From Zasmidium citrigriseum (lineage: Eukaryota > Ascomycota > Dothideomycetes > Mycosphaerellales > Mycosphaerellaceae), in the NCBI GenBank assembly GCA_002786025.1, contig NHNW01000027.1, forward strand, positions 310,001 through 374,000: 64,000 nucleotides of DNA. The letters run 5' to 3'. Positions 1 through 10,823 of the stretch are shown in pieces. Below the pieces are notes generated by a model. The model was not told the DNA's origin, made no database searches, and worked only from the letters and a program-made list of their open reading frames with translations. A program made the translations under genes and the position numbers. How positions within the stretch are numbered: the first letter of the stretch is position 1; each line of letters opens with the position of its first letter.

Positions 1-90
1 GCCCGTCCGCCGTTGAACTCCATGCAACCCAGCTCATGCTTCATCCATCCCCGATGTCATTCCCCGTTGCTTTTGGCGATGTCGAAGAGT

Positions 91-680
91 CTACTGGTTG
101 GCGGGGCCGCGAGCGCCCTTGGGCGTGCCGAGCTGGAATCCGTTCTTGAACTTGCGTGGGACGAGCTTGAGGGATCGCATACGGCCGGAGCCGGTGGTCT
201 TTCTCCGCTTGGCCTTCTCGCCCCAGTTGTCTGTGAGTATGTGTGTTAGTAGGTTGTGCTTGGGAATGTTTCGAGGCTTGGCGTGCGGTTCGGAGGGCCA
301 GAAGTCATTTTTCCGACGAGGGCAGGGAGGATGTTCGACGTACACTTTCGGACCTTAGCACTTGGGTATCCGCAGTTGGCGCAGGTCTTCTTCTGCACGT
401 GCAATGAGCGGCGGCCTGGATGTCACAAGATCAATCAGCATTTGTTCCCTCATATCACCACTCCCTCAGCTCCAATTCAATCCAGACGCAGACTCTTCTC
501 TCCTACTCCTCGCGCCGTTCCCATCTCTTCCTCTCTCCCTGGGCGACTCACCGCAGCGACCGCAAATGACGTGCGTCTTGTTGTGGCGCTTGCCGAAGCT
601 GGACGTTCCCTTGGCTATTGCCCAGTGTCAGCATATCCAATTCCTCCATCTCGACGGTGCGGTGTAGTCGGCGTACTCAT
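91..680 (-). CDS. RPL37: 60S ribosomal protein eL37
   Basis: Structural protein of the cytosolic large ribosomal subunit. The model is complement(join(91..230,344..415,552..614,677..680)), giving 92 residues against about 88-97 in the family. Exon 1 is only ATG plus one base, a layout common in fungal ribosomal protein genes. Visible features are the N-terminal [16 protein letters not shown], two CxxC pairs (Cys19/22 and Cys34/37) that form the zinc-binding site, and the basic [13 protein letters not shown] block. All three introns have GT/AG ends and restore the family sequence exactly. Identity is certain. The splice choices are by eye but each is forced by the reading frame. Confidence 0.95.
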
Positions 681-1020
681 TTTGGCGGTGTCCCGGGGGT
701 GTCGGTGGTGTTGTCGATGGTCTTCAGACTCCGCTGAATGTCGTCCAGCCGAAGATTCGATTTCTCGAGAAGTGGGCGCTCAGCTTGGCAGATTTGCCGC
801 TAAGCTCGAAGTGACGAAGCAAGCGAGCACGTGACAGAGCGTCGACTTCCCTTGAAACGTCAAGTCAAGACTTCCGTGAATCCAAACAACAACAAACACT
901 CGCACTGACATCAATACCGCCTGGTTCAAAGGTATCCTCATCGAACGTTCGATTCATCATCTTACTCGCCATTACCAAGCACGACCTCCACAACATACAC
1001 GCACTGGACGTTCTCCAACA
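681..1020. other. Intergenic, divergent promoter region
   Basis: This stretch separates the divergent RPL37 start (680) from the start of the 2EXR-like gene (1021). It is partly pyrimidine-rich. I see no further gene and no recognisable regulatory site that I would defend. Confidence 0.5.
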
Positions 1021-2032
1021 ATGCAACCACGAATATTGCTCTCACCATCCGGCAGGGTCGAATTGGAACGATTTGCTTCCTGGTCCGGCTTTCAAGACAC
1101 CAAGGCTTCCGACCGTGATCATGGTAATGGGCACAATCGAAGCCTCCTCTTCACGATACTCCCCGCGGAATTGAGAAATGTAATCTAGGAACTTGCTCTG
1201 GCGCAGGGTGGACCTGTCGTCGTTTTGTCGCAACCTTTTCAGCCGGCCATCACATGCACATGCCGCATTGCACGGCAGGAAACGATCGCGATGTTCTACA
1301 GGCACAATTCTTTCTTCGTCGAAAACATGCACTATCGCTGCAACTACCAGAGATACCGAAGGCCCTGCACCCAAGGGTCTTGCCGCAGAGATGGCGTGCG
1401 ACCAGTGGACTGGGTGAGCACGATGACTTATCTGAAGCCAAAGACCAAAGCTGACCGTGCCTTTTCTATGATCGTAGATCAATGCAGTTGGGTACGAACG
1501 CCTCAAGCTGATACCCAGGATCCGATTGCAGAATTGGCGCAGCCGATCTTCGAATTTCGACATCTTCATCGAGCAGGACGTCTTCGAGAGAGACGTTACG
1601 AAGAGAGTTCTTAACCCCTTTCCATCACCATACTGGCGCCCTTACCTCAATGCTTATCCGGCCTATGAACCACTCCGAGGCCGATGGCGTTACAACACCA
1701 TTCACAGACCTCTTCCTATTCTACTCAATGAAATGGCACGTCGCACTTTCGAGCCAGGCCTCTCGCCGAATGCTATTCGGGAAATTGTCAGAAACCTCAT
1801 GACGAATTTTGGAGTCGTGCCACTGTTGGCGTATCCTCCATGGGACCACAACTTTCGCGATATACCGCACCATGTGGTTCACAACCTGGTGACTCTCCAG
1901 CACAATCAATTGCAACAATTCACGCAACAGATCGCCATTACATACCCAGACCTCGGGGCGCAAGGCCTGTACCGGTTTGGCTTGGAGGCACGTGGAGACT
2001 ACGCGATTGTGAGGGGACGTGAGCCCCGGTAG
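1021..2032 (+). pseudogene. 2EXR/F-box-like protein with internal stop
   Basis: Reads as a fungal 2EXR-type protein, a large and mostly uncharacterised family. The hallmark LPAELRNVI-x-ELALA is present, but the position normally held by Tyr is a TAG stop at 1186-1188. The frame stays open on both sides and continues with the family-like YRHNSFFVEN segment. A plausible 40 bp intron (1492..1531, gtacga...ttgcag) then joins to NWRSRSSNFDIF and an open frame ending with TAG at 2030-2032. No splice pair of normal length removes the stop. It is therefore a recent pseudogene, a true allelic nonsense, or a sequencing error. The family assignment is from motif memory only. Confidence 0.6.
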
Positions 2033-2822
2033 AGAGGCTTGAGACACTGGAGAGGCATAATCCATACTGAACAAGAATGGTTCAGGAGATGCACGAACGG
2101 ATGCAGTTGTTGGGAGAGGACATGTTTATTCAGGGTTAGAGACGGCCACAACCAGCTTGAAGAGCTTCGAAGTCGCCACGAACGTACACAGGAAGGGAGG
2201 ACGATCATGTAATGCATGTCAACAGGGGGCACATCAAAGGCCGCAAATCGAGCAGTCGACATCGTTGTATCACAAGACTCAGCTACAAGACCGCTTCATC
2301 ATCATCATCGTCTCATCTTGGTCATCAAAGCCATCGAATCATTCAGTAACACAGGCACCAGCCCAAAAACAACGCCACAACCTGCAGGGTACCCATTCGC
2401 ACCGACCCATCCCGGCGCACAGCATCTTTTGCCGCCAACGTCACATCACCTCTACCAAACACAACTAAACCTTGAAAAGAACCACGCTCTCATTCGGCCC
2501 AATTCCTGCATTCCACATTACAATCTAAGAAAAGAAGCCAGCCGCTCGACCCACAAATTCTGCCCGGCCAAGCCGACGTTGGGTCGAGAAGCGATTCATT
2601 CGTGCTACCATCAGCTCGTGTTGGGGCTTGGTATTTGACTTCTCCTGTCGTCGATGACGGAGACACGCGATGCTACTGTGCCATTGCCCGATTGTGGCGA
2701 GCTGTGTCGTAGGGATATAAGAAGGTGAGGTTGGACCTGCATTGACGATATTCTCTCTCATCCTTCACTACCATTGAACATACGCGACTCAGCACCGATC
2801 CAGATACCATACAACAGCCATC
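2033..2822. other. Intergenic, no gene seen
   Basis: Short overlapping open frames occur on both strands, but none has a recognisable motif or credible splicing. The last 100 bases are probably the promoter and leader of the secreted-protein gene at 2823. Confidence 0.5.
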
Positions 2823-3432
2823 ATGCTCTTCACCAAAACCCTCACCCTCCTCGCCTCCGCAGCCAGCACACAAGCCCTCTACTTCCACCTCACGAACTTC
2901 CGCGCCGGCGACGTCCGCATCCCCTCCGAATCCCACTCCGTAGCCTTCACAATCTCCAACCCAGACGCCGTCTTCGAACAAGGAAGTCCTTATCCCGCTG
3001 ATTGCTCGCTGTCCTGGTCAGTACACACCCCACGAAAACAACCCCCATACCCACTACCATCCCTTTCCTCTCCATGACCTCTCCTTCGACCATCTTTACT
3101 GACTTTCTCTTAGGACCTCCACCGGCCCATCAACATGCTGGACCCGCTGCACCGGCGGCGGCTGGTATTTCTACACGCGCATCTGTCCCTCGTCCTACAA
3201 CGGCGCCTACGATTTCGGTCTCGAAGTCGCTGAATACGGCGCCTATCGCAACAGCGTGCTGTACAACACCTCCATCGCCATCAAAGAAGGCACGTCGGAG
3301 TATGGCTGCAGTCGTGGGGGCCAGAGCATCCAGTGTAATTTCCGGAATGAGAACTCCACCTTCGACACGGAGTTTCAGACATCTTATGGTCCGATCGCGC
3401 AGCAGCCGACGCCGCTTTGTGAGGCGGTCTAG
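2823..3432 (+). CDS. Small secreted cysteine-containing protein
   Basis: The model is join(2823..3016,3114..3432), giving 170 residues. Residues 1-18 form a clear signal peptide (MLFTKTLTLLASAASTQA). The mature part has seven cysteines, including STCWTRC and RICP, an aromatic cluster (GGGWYFYTR) and two N-glycosylation-type sites. The intron gtcagt...ttag restores a Trp codon and a continuous frame. The protein probably acts outside the cell. It could be a conserved fungal small secreted protein or effector-like protein, but I do not recognise the family. No neighbour suggests a pathway. Confidence 0.7.
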
Positions 3433-4216
3433 AGATCCGAGGGAAAGGGTTTGGGGAGGAGAGTGAGTGGTATCGAAGGAAGGAAAAGCTTCATTTTGAT
3501 GAGTAGAATAGCTCTCGCAATGTCGACAGATGACGATGAACCAGGTTTTGGAGATTGCCCATGCTTTTCAACATTCAGTCTTCTATCTCCCATGCAAGTC
3601 ATTCCCAGTCAAATGTCCAAAAGAGGTCTTGTTCATTCCTTCATGCGACAGCCATCACTCAGTGCTGTGGTGCCTTGGCATTGGCACATGGACGTTTTGA
3701 ACCCTAACCCTAACACTGTTCTCAGATTACAAGATGCGGAGCAAATGCGTGGTCAAACGATCATTGCTGAACAAGAAGAGAGGAACGTGTTTCATGGTAG
3801 AAATCCTCTCATTCGCTGCCATTCACACAGCCGTAGTAGTCATATCTCCATGTCCTTTCCCATGAATACATTAACACTGTGTGGTGTTCCCCTTTCTTGC
3901 CGCGCATTTCCTTCCAGCTCCTCTCTCTTCCAAGGAGAAGCTATCCTGCGCTATACATCTCTCCTTTCCCTCCCTCCTCCCAGCAATGAATATCTACAAA
4001 CCTCCTTTCCAGCGAGCAAAAAGCAATAGAAAAAAGAATTGAAGCTCAGCCGTACCATCATGTATGCATCTGCTCGGCACACACAAGCCCCTGAAACGCC
4101 TCGCGCTTTTGTGTGTTTTTATCCTTCTCGTCGTGTATGCGTTCCGCTGGAACGCTTCAAAGCCAATCAAGTAGCTCTCTTCCATTGAGAGGTTAAGAAT
4201 CGAAAGGTGGTGTGAT
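3433..4216. other. Intergenic, convergent 3' regions
   Basis: Lies between two convergent genes and probably holds both 3' UTRs. It is AT-richer than its flanks. Apart from a short telomere-like run at 3700-3714 I see nothing defined in it. Confidence 0.5.
3700..3714 (+). repeat. Short interstitial telomere-like repeat
   Basis: The run aaccctaaccctaac contains about two and a half copies of the fungal telomere unit CCCTAA. It is far too short to be a telomere and lies between ordinary genes. Confidence 0.6.
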
Positions 4217-7042
4217 TCATTGCCCACCCACCGTCGTCCCGTTCTCCAAACGCACGCTGTAAGCCTTCAAATCGCAGGTGAAGCCATTGCCCAAGCTGAC
4301 GTTCGTCGCGCTGACGGTCTGGCCCTCGTTGTTGTCGCCTTGGCGGAAGTAATCCTGCAGATACTCCTGCGCTGTGGCGGCGGCGTTGAAGTCGGCTGCG
4401 GCCTGGAAGACGTAGAGGACTGCAACGCGGGCGAAGTCGAGGGCTGTGCTGCTGTCGACGATGGAGGTAGAGGTCGACGACGGTGCGGAGGAAGTCGCTG
4501 TGCGAGATGGGGAGGGGCCGGCGTTGACGATGCCGTCGCTTGTCGTTGTCGCCTGGGGTGTTCTTCGGACGAGGACGTCAACGAAGGATCTTCGTCTGCT
4601 GGAAGATCCGTCAAAGGTGACGAGGGCGTTCTGCGAGGTGCAGCTCATGTCGGAGCTGGAGAAGAGACCGAGCAGTTGCTGACCATCCAACGGAACGCTG
4701 AAGTTGCTGTTCGCGTCATCCAGCAATCGAGGAATGGCATCACCAACAGTGGCATTGTTGGCGGAGCCGATCGATGTAGTAGTGCAACCTTGCCCTTCGT
4801 ATTTCGAACATGTCAAGCCAGTGTATCCGTTGATGCACAGGCACTCGCAGAAGCCGTTGGCGCTGAGAATGTTTGTTCCTCCATTCTCGCACGTCAGCTT
4901 CTTCTGACAGGCAGTCGCTGAGTCCGCCTTGTGATCATCGTTCCGAGGAACGACAACGAGCATGATGGGAACGACAACGGCTGCGGCCACCAGCAATAGA
5001 AGCAGCAGGAGCAGCAATAGAAATAGCCACAGTGGCATGCCACAACATCTTCGTCTCGGCTTTTGGTGTTTCTCGCCAGCGTCACTATCACTGGGAAGAG
5101 CCGAATGCCTCAGTCGTGATGACCATCGCGCCATGTCGGGCCGGGATCCACGTGGCATCTGGTTGTCTGGCGCAGGGAAAGAATTGAGAATGTCCGAAAC
5201 GCTGCCAGAGCGTCTCTTCTCATTACCTTCCGCTCCATCCAACCAGTTCGCCATGCCCATTCTACTGGCAGTCTTTCCCCGGTCGAGATTGGAAGCGAGT
5301 TTGGTAGCACGTCGGATGAGATCTGGCAGACTGGTCAACGATCCTCTTGCTTCTGCTTCACGCACAGCATCGACGTTGATCCGTGGAGGTCGCTTCTTGC
5401 CTGCGCGCTCGGATAGGCCCGGTGTCGGGGCTTTCAACTCCTCAGCGTCCTTAGCGCTGATAGCTCCGCCCTTCTCGAGGCTCTCGAGGATCGACCGGAC
5501 ACGTTCGTCATTGTTAGGGGCGAGTGGTGATCGCGGTCGTGATCGTTGAGGGTGTAGCTCGTTGGCAATGGCAGCTCCAAGAAGTTCTCTGGATCTCTTC
5601 TTCTTGACCTCCTTTTCAGATTCATCAGAAGACGACGGGTCCAAGAGGCCTGTTCCGGATCGTAGTACCTCCTCAGGCGTACGGCTGCCAGCGCCTTCCC
5701 GTGTTGGTTCGCTCTTCTCCATGTATTGCGTAGCGGCTGCTACGGCGGCGGCATTTCGAGCATCTTGTTCTCTGCTGTGATCATCTGGTGAAGCACCAGG
5801 CACGGCGTACTCTTCTGGCGCCATGCTATGATGGTGCTCGGCATCTACCGGTGCTGGTTCCATGCTCTGATATCTTCTTCTCTCTTGCTGACTGGGCAGA
5901 CTTGCGAGTCCTTGCTCTCCGCTGCTGCCTTTTCGCATGCGGTCACCGCTTTTAACAGTGGTCAGCGTAGGCCTGCTCTTCTTCCCTACACTTGCTTGTC
6001 TGACAAGGACTTCCGGACTGGGCTGCTCTTCTCGCGCAATCTCCCTCTCAGCGAGATTGTCCAGCCTCCTCCCTGTCGCGGCCTCGATCGAAGAATCGTC
6101 GTCGAAGTCATCTCGCGCGGACGATCGGTCTCCAGTGCTTGGCCGTGCTGCACCATTGTCAATGTAGAATTGAGGGATGCCAATTGGTATCGCATTGCTG
6201 CTCGCAAACGATGTCTTGCTATCATGTCCACCAGTCTGAGCGCTGCCAGTCCTTGCGCTGCCTCTTGTACTGCCTCTCATGCTATCCGTCTCTTCTACAA
6301 TGGGATGCACTGGACCGACTGCTGGGTAGTAGGAAGGTGGACCTCGTCTCGCGGATGGTGGTGGACCGAGCGGTGGTCGTCGATTCGCTTGGCCGTAGAC
6401 TGCTTGTTGTGGCATCTGTGGGGGAACATATTGTGGAATGGCAGAAGGAGGGCCTCCAGGGCCTCTCGATTGCGGTAGTGGTCTACTCGGAGGAGGATAG
6501 TGAGGCGGAGCGTAAGCATATCCATCGCCAGTCCACTGGCCTGAGCCGTGATGTGACATTTGCGGAGGCGCATGGTATTGACCGTTCGCATGAGGGTTAC
6601 TTCGAGGTTGGTCGCGAATGGGTTGACGGTGATCGGGTCTCTGCGGCGAGTCGTCAGGTCGCTGCGGTCGTTGCGGCGGTCTTCGTGGTCCCGGACTGTT
6701 GCGAGGCGAAGGCACTTGTGCATGACTCGGTAGCGGCCATTGATCGTAGCCGTCGTACTGTCCATACTCGTCCTCATAGCCACTGCCGTCGTAGAGATTC
6801 TGCGATGCGTCCCACGCAGATTGCTCCGGGTAGTACGGTTCCTGCGCTCTTCTCGGACTTGGCCCAGCGGCCGCATGGTACTGATCTGGTCTCATTTGCG
6901 ACTGGCCCCGCATGCGATCTTGGGCGGCGTGTTCGGGGCGTGGAATGCGACTGTGGTTGCTGGGTCGCGGACGAGCAGGCTGCTCGGTGTAGTAGTCCGG
7001 GATAGAGGCGCCATAGTCGTCCTCGTAGTATGGGCGGCTCAT
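4217..7042 (-). CDS. Single-pass membrane protein with EGF-like domain
   Basis: Uninterrupted frame of 941 residues starting at a true ATG (7040-7042). Residues 1 to about 660 are a long disordered region rich in Pro, Arg, Ser, Gln and Tyr. A basic stretch and Cys pair (PRRRCCG) then lead into a strong transmembrane helix at about 667-697 dominated by a Leu run. It is followed by an EGF-like segment (about 711-750) with CENGG and CECLCINGYTGLTC. The C-terminal part has a Ser/Thr stretch and several N-glycosylation-type sites. The topology suggests a cytoplasmic disordered tail with the EGF-like domain facing outside or the ER lumen. Similar EGF-containing proteins occur in filamentous ascomycetes, but I know of no assigned function. 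Confidence 0.85.
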   Translation of the reverse strand: MSRPYYEDDYGASIPDYYTEQPARPRPSNHSRIPRPEHAAQDRMRGQSQMRPDQYHAAAGPSPRRAQEPYYPEQSAWDASQNLYDGSGYEDEYGQYDGYDQWPLPSHAQVPSPRNSPGPRRPPQRPQRPDDSPQRPDHRQPIRDQPRSNPHANGQYHAPPQMSHHGSGQWTGDGYAYAPPHYPPPSRPLPQSRGPGGPPSAIPQYVPPQMPQQAVYGQANRRPPLGPPPSARRGPPSYYPAVGPVHPIVEETDSMRGSTRGSARTGSAQTGGHDSKTSFASSNAIPIGIPQFYIDNGAARPSTGDRSSARDDFDDDSSIEAATGRRLDNLAEREIAREEQPSPEVLVRQASVGKKSRPTLTTVKSGDRMRKGSSGEQGLASLPSQQERRRYQSMEPAPVDAEHHHSMAPEEYAVPGASPDDHSREQDARNAAAVAAATQYMEKSEPTREGAGSRTPEEVLRSGTGLLDPSSSDESEKEVKKKRSRELLGAAIANELHPQRSRPRSPLAPNNDERVRSILESLEKGGAISAKDAEELKAPTPGLSERAGKKRPPRINVDAVREAEARGSLTSLPDLIRRATKLASNLDRGKTASRMGMANWLDGAEGNEKRRSGSVSDILNSFPAPDNQMPRGSRPDMARWSSRLRHSALPSDSDAGEKHQKPRRRCCGMPLWLFLLLLLLLLLLVAAAVVVPIMLVVVPRNDDHKADSATACQKKLTCENGGTNILSANGFCECLCINGYTGLTCSKYEGQGCTTTSIGSANNATVGDAIPRLLDDANSNFSVPLDGQQLLGLFSSSDMSCTSQNALVTFDGSSSRRRSFVDVLVRRTPQATTTSDGIVNAGPSPSRTATSSAPSSTSTSIVDSSTALDFARVAVLYVFQAAADFNAAATAQEYLQDYFRQGDNNEGQTVSATNVSLGNGFTCDLKAYSVRLENGTTVGGQ

Positions 7043-9353
7043 GGGGACGAGGGTGGGCGTTGTTGGTCAAACGAGGGTCGGTGGGTCGGAGTAACGAAGG
7101 TCACGGCGTGCGTCTGCAGGCCAGGATGGCGTTTTCGTGGGTCGTCGTCCCCAGCGTCGCGGCTGCAGGTGTCCGTCAAGGCTCCCTGCGCGAACCAGTC
7201 GATTTGTTGGTGGGGCGCTGCAGTGTTCGCTGAACCTGCGTGCAATGCCGGCCGCTGCTGTGTCGCCGGCGGGTTGCGATAGTGGAAGTGCGATGTCCCG
7301 CAAGGCAATCTCCTCGTGCTGGGAGGAGACGCAGGAAGGTATTGGATTCGGCGTGTTTGGAAGGATTGTCGGCGTTGTGAAACGAGGGTGGTACAGGGCA
7401 AGCGAGTGGCTATAGAGGCCTGTCTTAACGTGAGCTCTTACGATTGACACGCTGACACGCTGCCGCCGCGGGCACGTCGAGCGAACGGGCGCCCGCGGTG
7501 ATGAGATGGACGTACGGGTTATCGTGGATGCCGCAATAATGGACGGCCGATCATGCGGGCGCTGCAACGGGCAGTCGTGACGTGAAGTGGGATATTATTA
7601 GCGGGCGCCGTTGAGCAGGCCAGGGGCGGATTGGAGGTGCGGGCAGCAGGCTTTGGATAGCCCAACGCAGAAGCCCAGATTTCCCAGACGTCCCGTCTTC
7701 TCGTGCGATTTTCCTGCTGACGGCGAGAGATGCGTTGTTCGTCGGGGGCGGAGGGAGCGAGCGAATGGAATCGAAACAGCAGGGCGAGGCAGAAACGCGC
7801 ATCAAACAGGAACAGAGTCAAGTCAAACAGCGCAGCACCCGCAAAGACAAACGAGGGTGATCAACAGCCAACAACACCAAAGCACGCACGCGTGGGTGGG
7901 AGAAAGCAGCGAGGAGGTGAAGGTGAGGTCGAATGTCTTCTCGCGCTGCAAAACTCTTCACACGCCCGTCCCCGTCCAGGCCCAGTGATATCGCTTGGAC
8001 GGGTGATGTTTGAGTGCCAGATTGGATTCAGCCTTCGCCGCACGCTTCAACCCTGCATAGCGTGCCCTTCTCCACCAAGCGTGCGCTGCGGCAGGTTCGG
8101 ATCGAGTTAAGACGACGAGCTCCCCGCGAATCAGTCACCCTGTCATTTCAGCCCAGGCAGCGCGTCTCACGTTGATGCCGTCGATGATGAGTTGATGAGC
8201 GTTGCGTGCGCGCGATCATAAAAGGCGAGATGAGCGACAGATTCTTGTTCTGTTTGACAGACGGCCGACCAGGGTGGCGCTCCTCTGGCTGATTTTGTCG
8301 CTGAAAGTTGGAGTTTCGCAGTGGCCTCTTTTCGACTGCCGGGTCGGTATCGCTGCTATGGGCCGGGATGCCTTCGGATGCGGACGCCCGTCGACGTGGT
8401 CGATGATGCTGCTGAGCCTTGAGGATGAAGAAGCCGGATGCCGTGACACGCTCGGCAATGTGAGGTCGGGCGAAAACAGCAATCGAGCCTCTCCCGTTGT
8501 GCTGCCGTGCAGTGTGCGAGTCGTGGAGATCACGTTGTCGTCGTGTTCTGTCGCACCAGCTCTGGAAAATTGGCGATAATGTCGACCAGCGGGTATCGCT
8601 CAGTGCGATGGACGAGCAAACGTTCGCCTTCCACTGTTGACGTTCACCCAAACAACACACACGACCTCTTCCCGCGCGCGCTGGGCCTGGCACGCGTCTC
8701 TGCCCATATTGATCACCTGCCAGATCGCGTTCCACCGCCGCCAGCCACACGAGGTCGGATTAAAGGCCTCTGCATTCCTCGTTTGGAGAGCACGGCAGAC
8801 TTTACCACTGCCTTGGGATTCTGCTCGAATGCTATCGTCCAACTCGAACCCAATCTGAAACCTTGTGCAGCGGCCTCAAAGGCCCTGTACCACGAATTCC
8901 TACAGCTCACATTTTGCAGAATCCGGCCAGACGGCCAAAGTCAGCACGCCGCCGCTGCTTTGTGAGCCAGGTGAGATGCTACTACTTCTTTTGTTCGCGC
9001 TCCTTCGCAACTTTGTCAGAGGCGTCACCGGCTACCACATCTCTCACTTTATCTTTCGTCATTTCATTCACAAGAAGAACAAGAATACCTATCGTCATGT
9101 GTCAAAAGTGCTTTCAGAACATCGTCTACGTCTCGCTGGACTTGGCTTGGTCGAGACTGCTCGAATCACTCAAACATCGAGCTCGCCTTCCCGTCATCCG
9201 CAACACATACTCCGATTATGGCAGCAGCGAGAGCGTCTTTGAGAGCATGGCAGTGCTGGAAAGGAGTGCCTGCTGAAGACGTTCCATCTGACACACTTGC
9301 TGCTGGAGCAAATGCATCGTCTACAACCCATGCATTGAAAGCAACAGACTGCG
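7043..9353. other. Long intergenic region between divergent genes
   Basis: A 2.3 kb gap between the starts of two divergent genes. Small frames occur throughout. One at 9097-9276 begins with ATG and could be an upstream ORF in the leader of the gene at 9354. None has a recognisable domain. I see no tRNA-like fold or transposon signature. Confidence 0.45.
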
Positions 9354-10708
9354 ATGAACAACATACCTCCGCCTGTACAGCTAGCAAGTATGGATGACGA
9401 CCAACAATCTGATAAGGAGAACTTCGCGCCATGTGAGTATCAATCTCGTTCAAAGAAGGCCATCCCGCCGCTAAGTGCTCACATCACTTCAAAGCTGGAG
9501 TCGATATCCACTCCCCACCACCACCACCCCTCCCCATCAACTCGAAGGGCAACATCTTCCAAAAGCATGTCGCCGTGGAGACTTACTACGAACAACGCCA
9601 CAAACCTTCCAACATTGCGCGCAAACGTCAGCGTCTCGGAGGAACTTTGACCAACTCCCCACCGCGCGCCTCTTATGCATCGCAGATGTCCAAGATCTTC
9701 GCCCCGCGTCCAGCGACGAGGGTCGAACAGACTGAGAATCTCTCGCCGAAGGCCATCCCAGATGATGCGATGAGGGTTTTCGAGCACTTTCGACAGGCCT
9801 TGAAGTGTCGGCCGAGTAGGGAGACGCTGGAGAAAGGCCAGGACTTGTTGGGTGAGGACTCAGGAGAACATTCGAGTGAAGATGACATGGTCGGTCTGGA
9901 CCGCAAGCGTAAGGATTCTGGATCTGGACATTCGACTGTGCCTTTGCTGCGACAAGAGCCACCAGACTCACCAATCAAGGTAAAGAAGGATCAAGACGAC
10001 TGTATCGACTTCGAGGTCCCGACCAACAGCCCAGCCTCATGCAACGGCGACGGGATCGAGAACTACAGCCCCCTCATCGACCTCGAAGCCGCCCCATACC
10101 CATTCCAAAGACACGACTCAGTCCAGGAGTCTCTCCCACTCCGCCCAAAGCGACCACTCTTCGAAATCCCTGACATCCACATGGTCGACAATGCCACCGC
10201 TGACCCCGACCCTACCTCCCACGACCTCGAACGCGCAATAACAGCCTCCTTCCCACCAACGCCAACCCGCTCCGAGCGCCGCAAAACTCTCAACATAGAT
10301 TTGCGGAATACGCCCCCTCCTGCCACCCACACATGCGCAGGCGAGAAAATGGACATCGACGCCCCCTCATCAACAGATTCCTGGACAGGTGATGAGCTTT
10401 TCTTTCCTCGCAACCATACCCAACCCCCAACTTCTCGTCCACAGTCTCCGTACACCCGCCCGCCATCGACACCGTCTTCAACGCTCTTCTCTCAATCTCC
10501 CATTCGCCCACCTCCATCAACATCACGAGGTTCGCCAGTACCGCTTTTCTCACCTTTGCGCGCCGTGAGACCGAATCGTTTCCATGTCCCCGCGGTGCGG
10601 AGTCCAATGAGCCAGGGCGTGCCGTTGAGTATGGAAGATCACCCGGAGAGTGTGGGGAGTGATGCGGATGATGAGGATGAGGGGAGTAGTGGGATGTCGG
10701 AAGGCTGA
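9354..10708 (+). CDS. Disordered protein with KEN box
   Basis: The model is join(9354..9432,9495..10708), giving 430 residues. The 62 bp intron (gtgagt...caaag) links an N-terminal exon to the main frame, which otherwise has no ATG at its beginning. Residues about 20-23 read DKEN, a match to the KEN degron recognised by the anaphase-promoting complex. The rest is Ser/Pro rich with many SP/TP sites, one basic patch (IARKRQR), and an acidic tail. This suggests a nuclear, possibly cell-cycle regulated protein, but that is inference from short motifs. I do not recognise a family. An alternative in-frame ATG lies at 9390. Confidence 0.7.
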
Positions 10709-10823
10709 CGATGAGGGCAGGAGCTTATTCATAGGCATCGGGATGCATGGTACGCGAATCTGGATAGTGGACACGCTGCTACTCAGCTGCATTGCGGATT
10801 CTGGGTATCTCAAAAGCAAGCCT

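Noticed and set aside
4220..4921. A 233-codon plus-strand frame opposite the EGF-domain region
   Set aside because: It is an antisense shadow of the Ser/Thr-rich and EGF coding sequence.
6139..7005. A 288-codon plus-strand frame opposite the EGF-domain gene
   Set aside because: It mirrors the codon bias of the minus-strand gene, has no motif, and the minus-strand protein has a clear domain plan.
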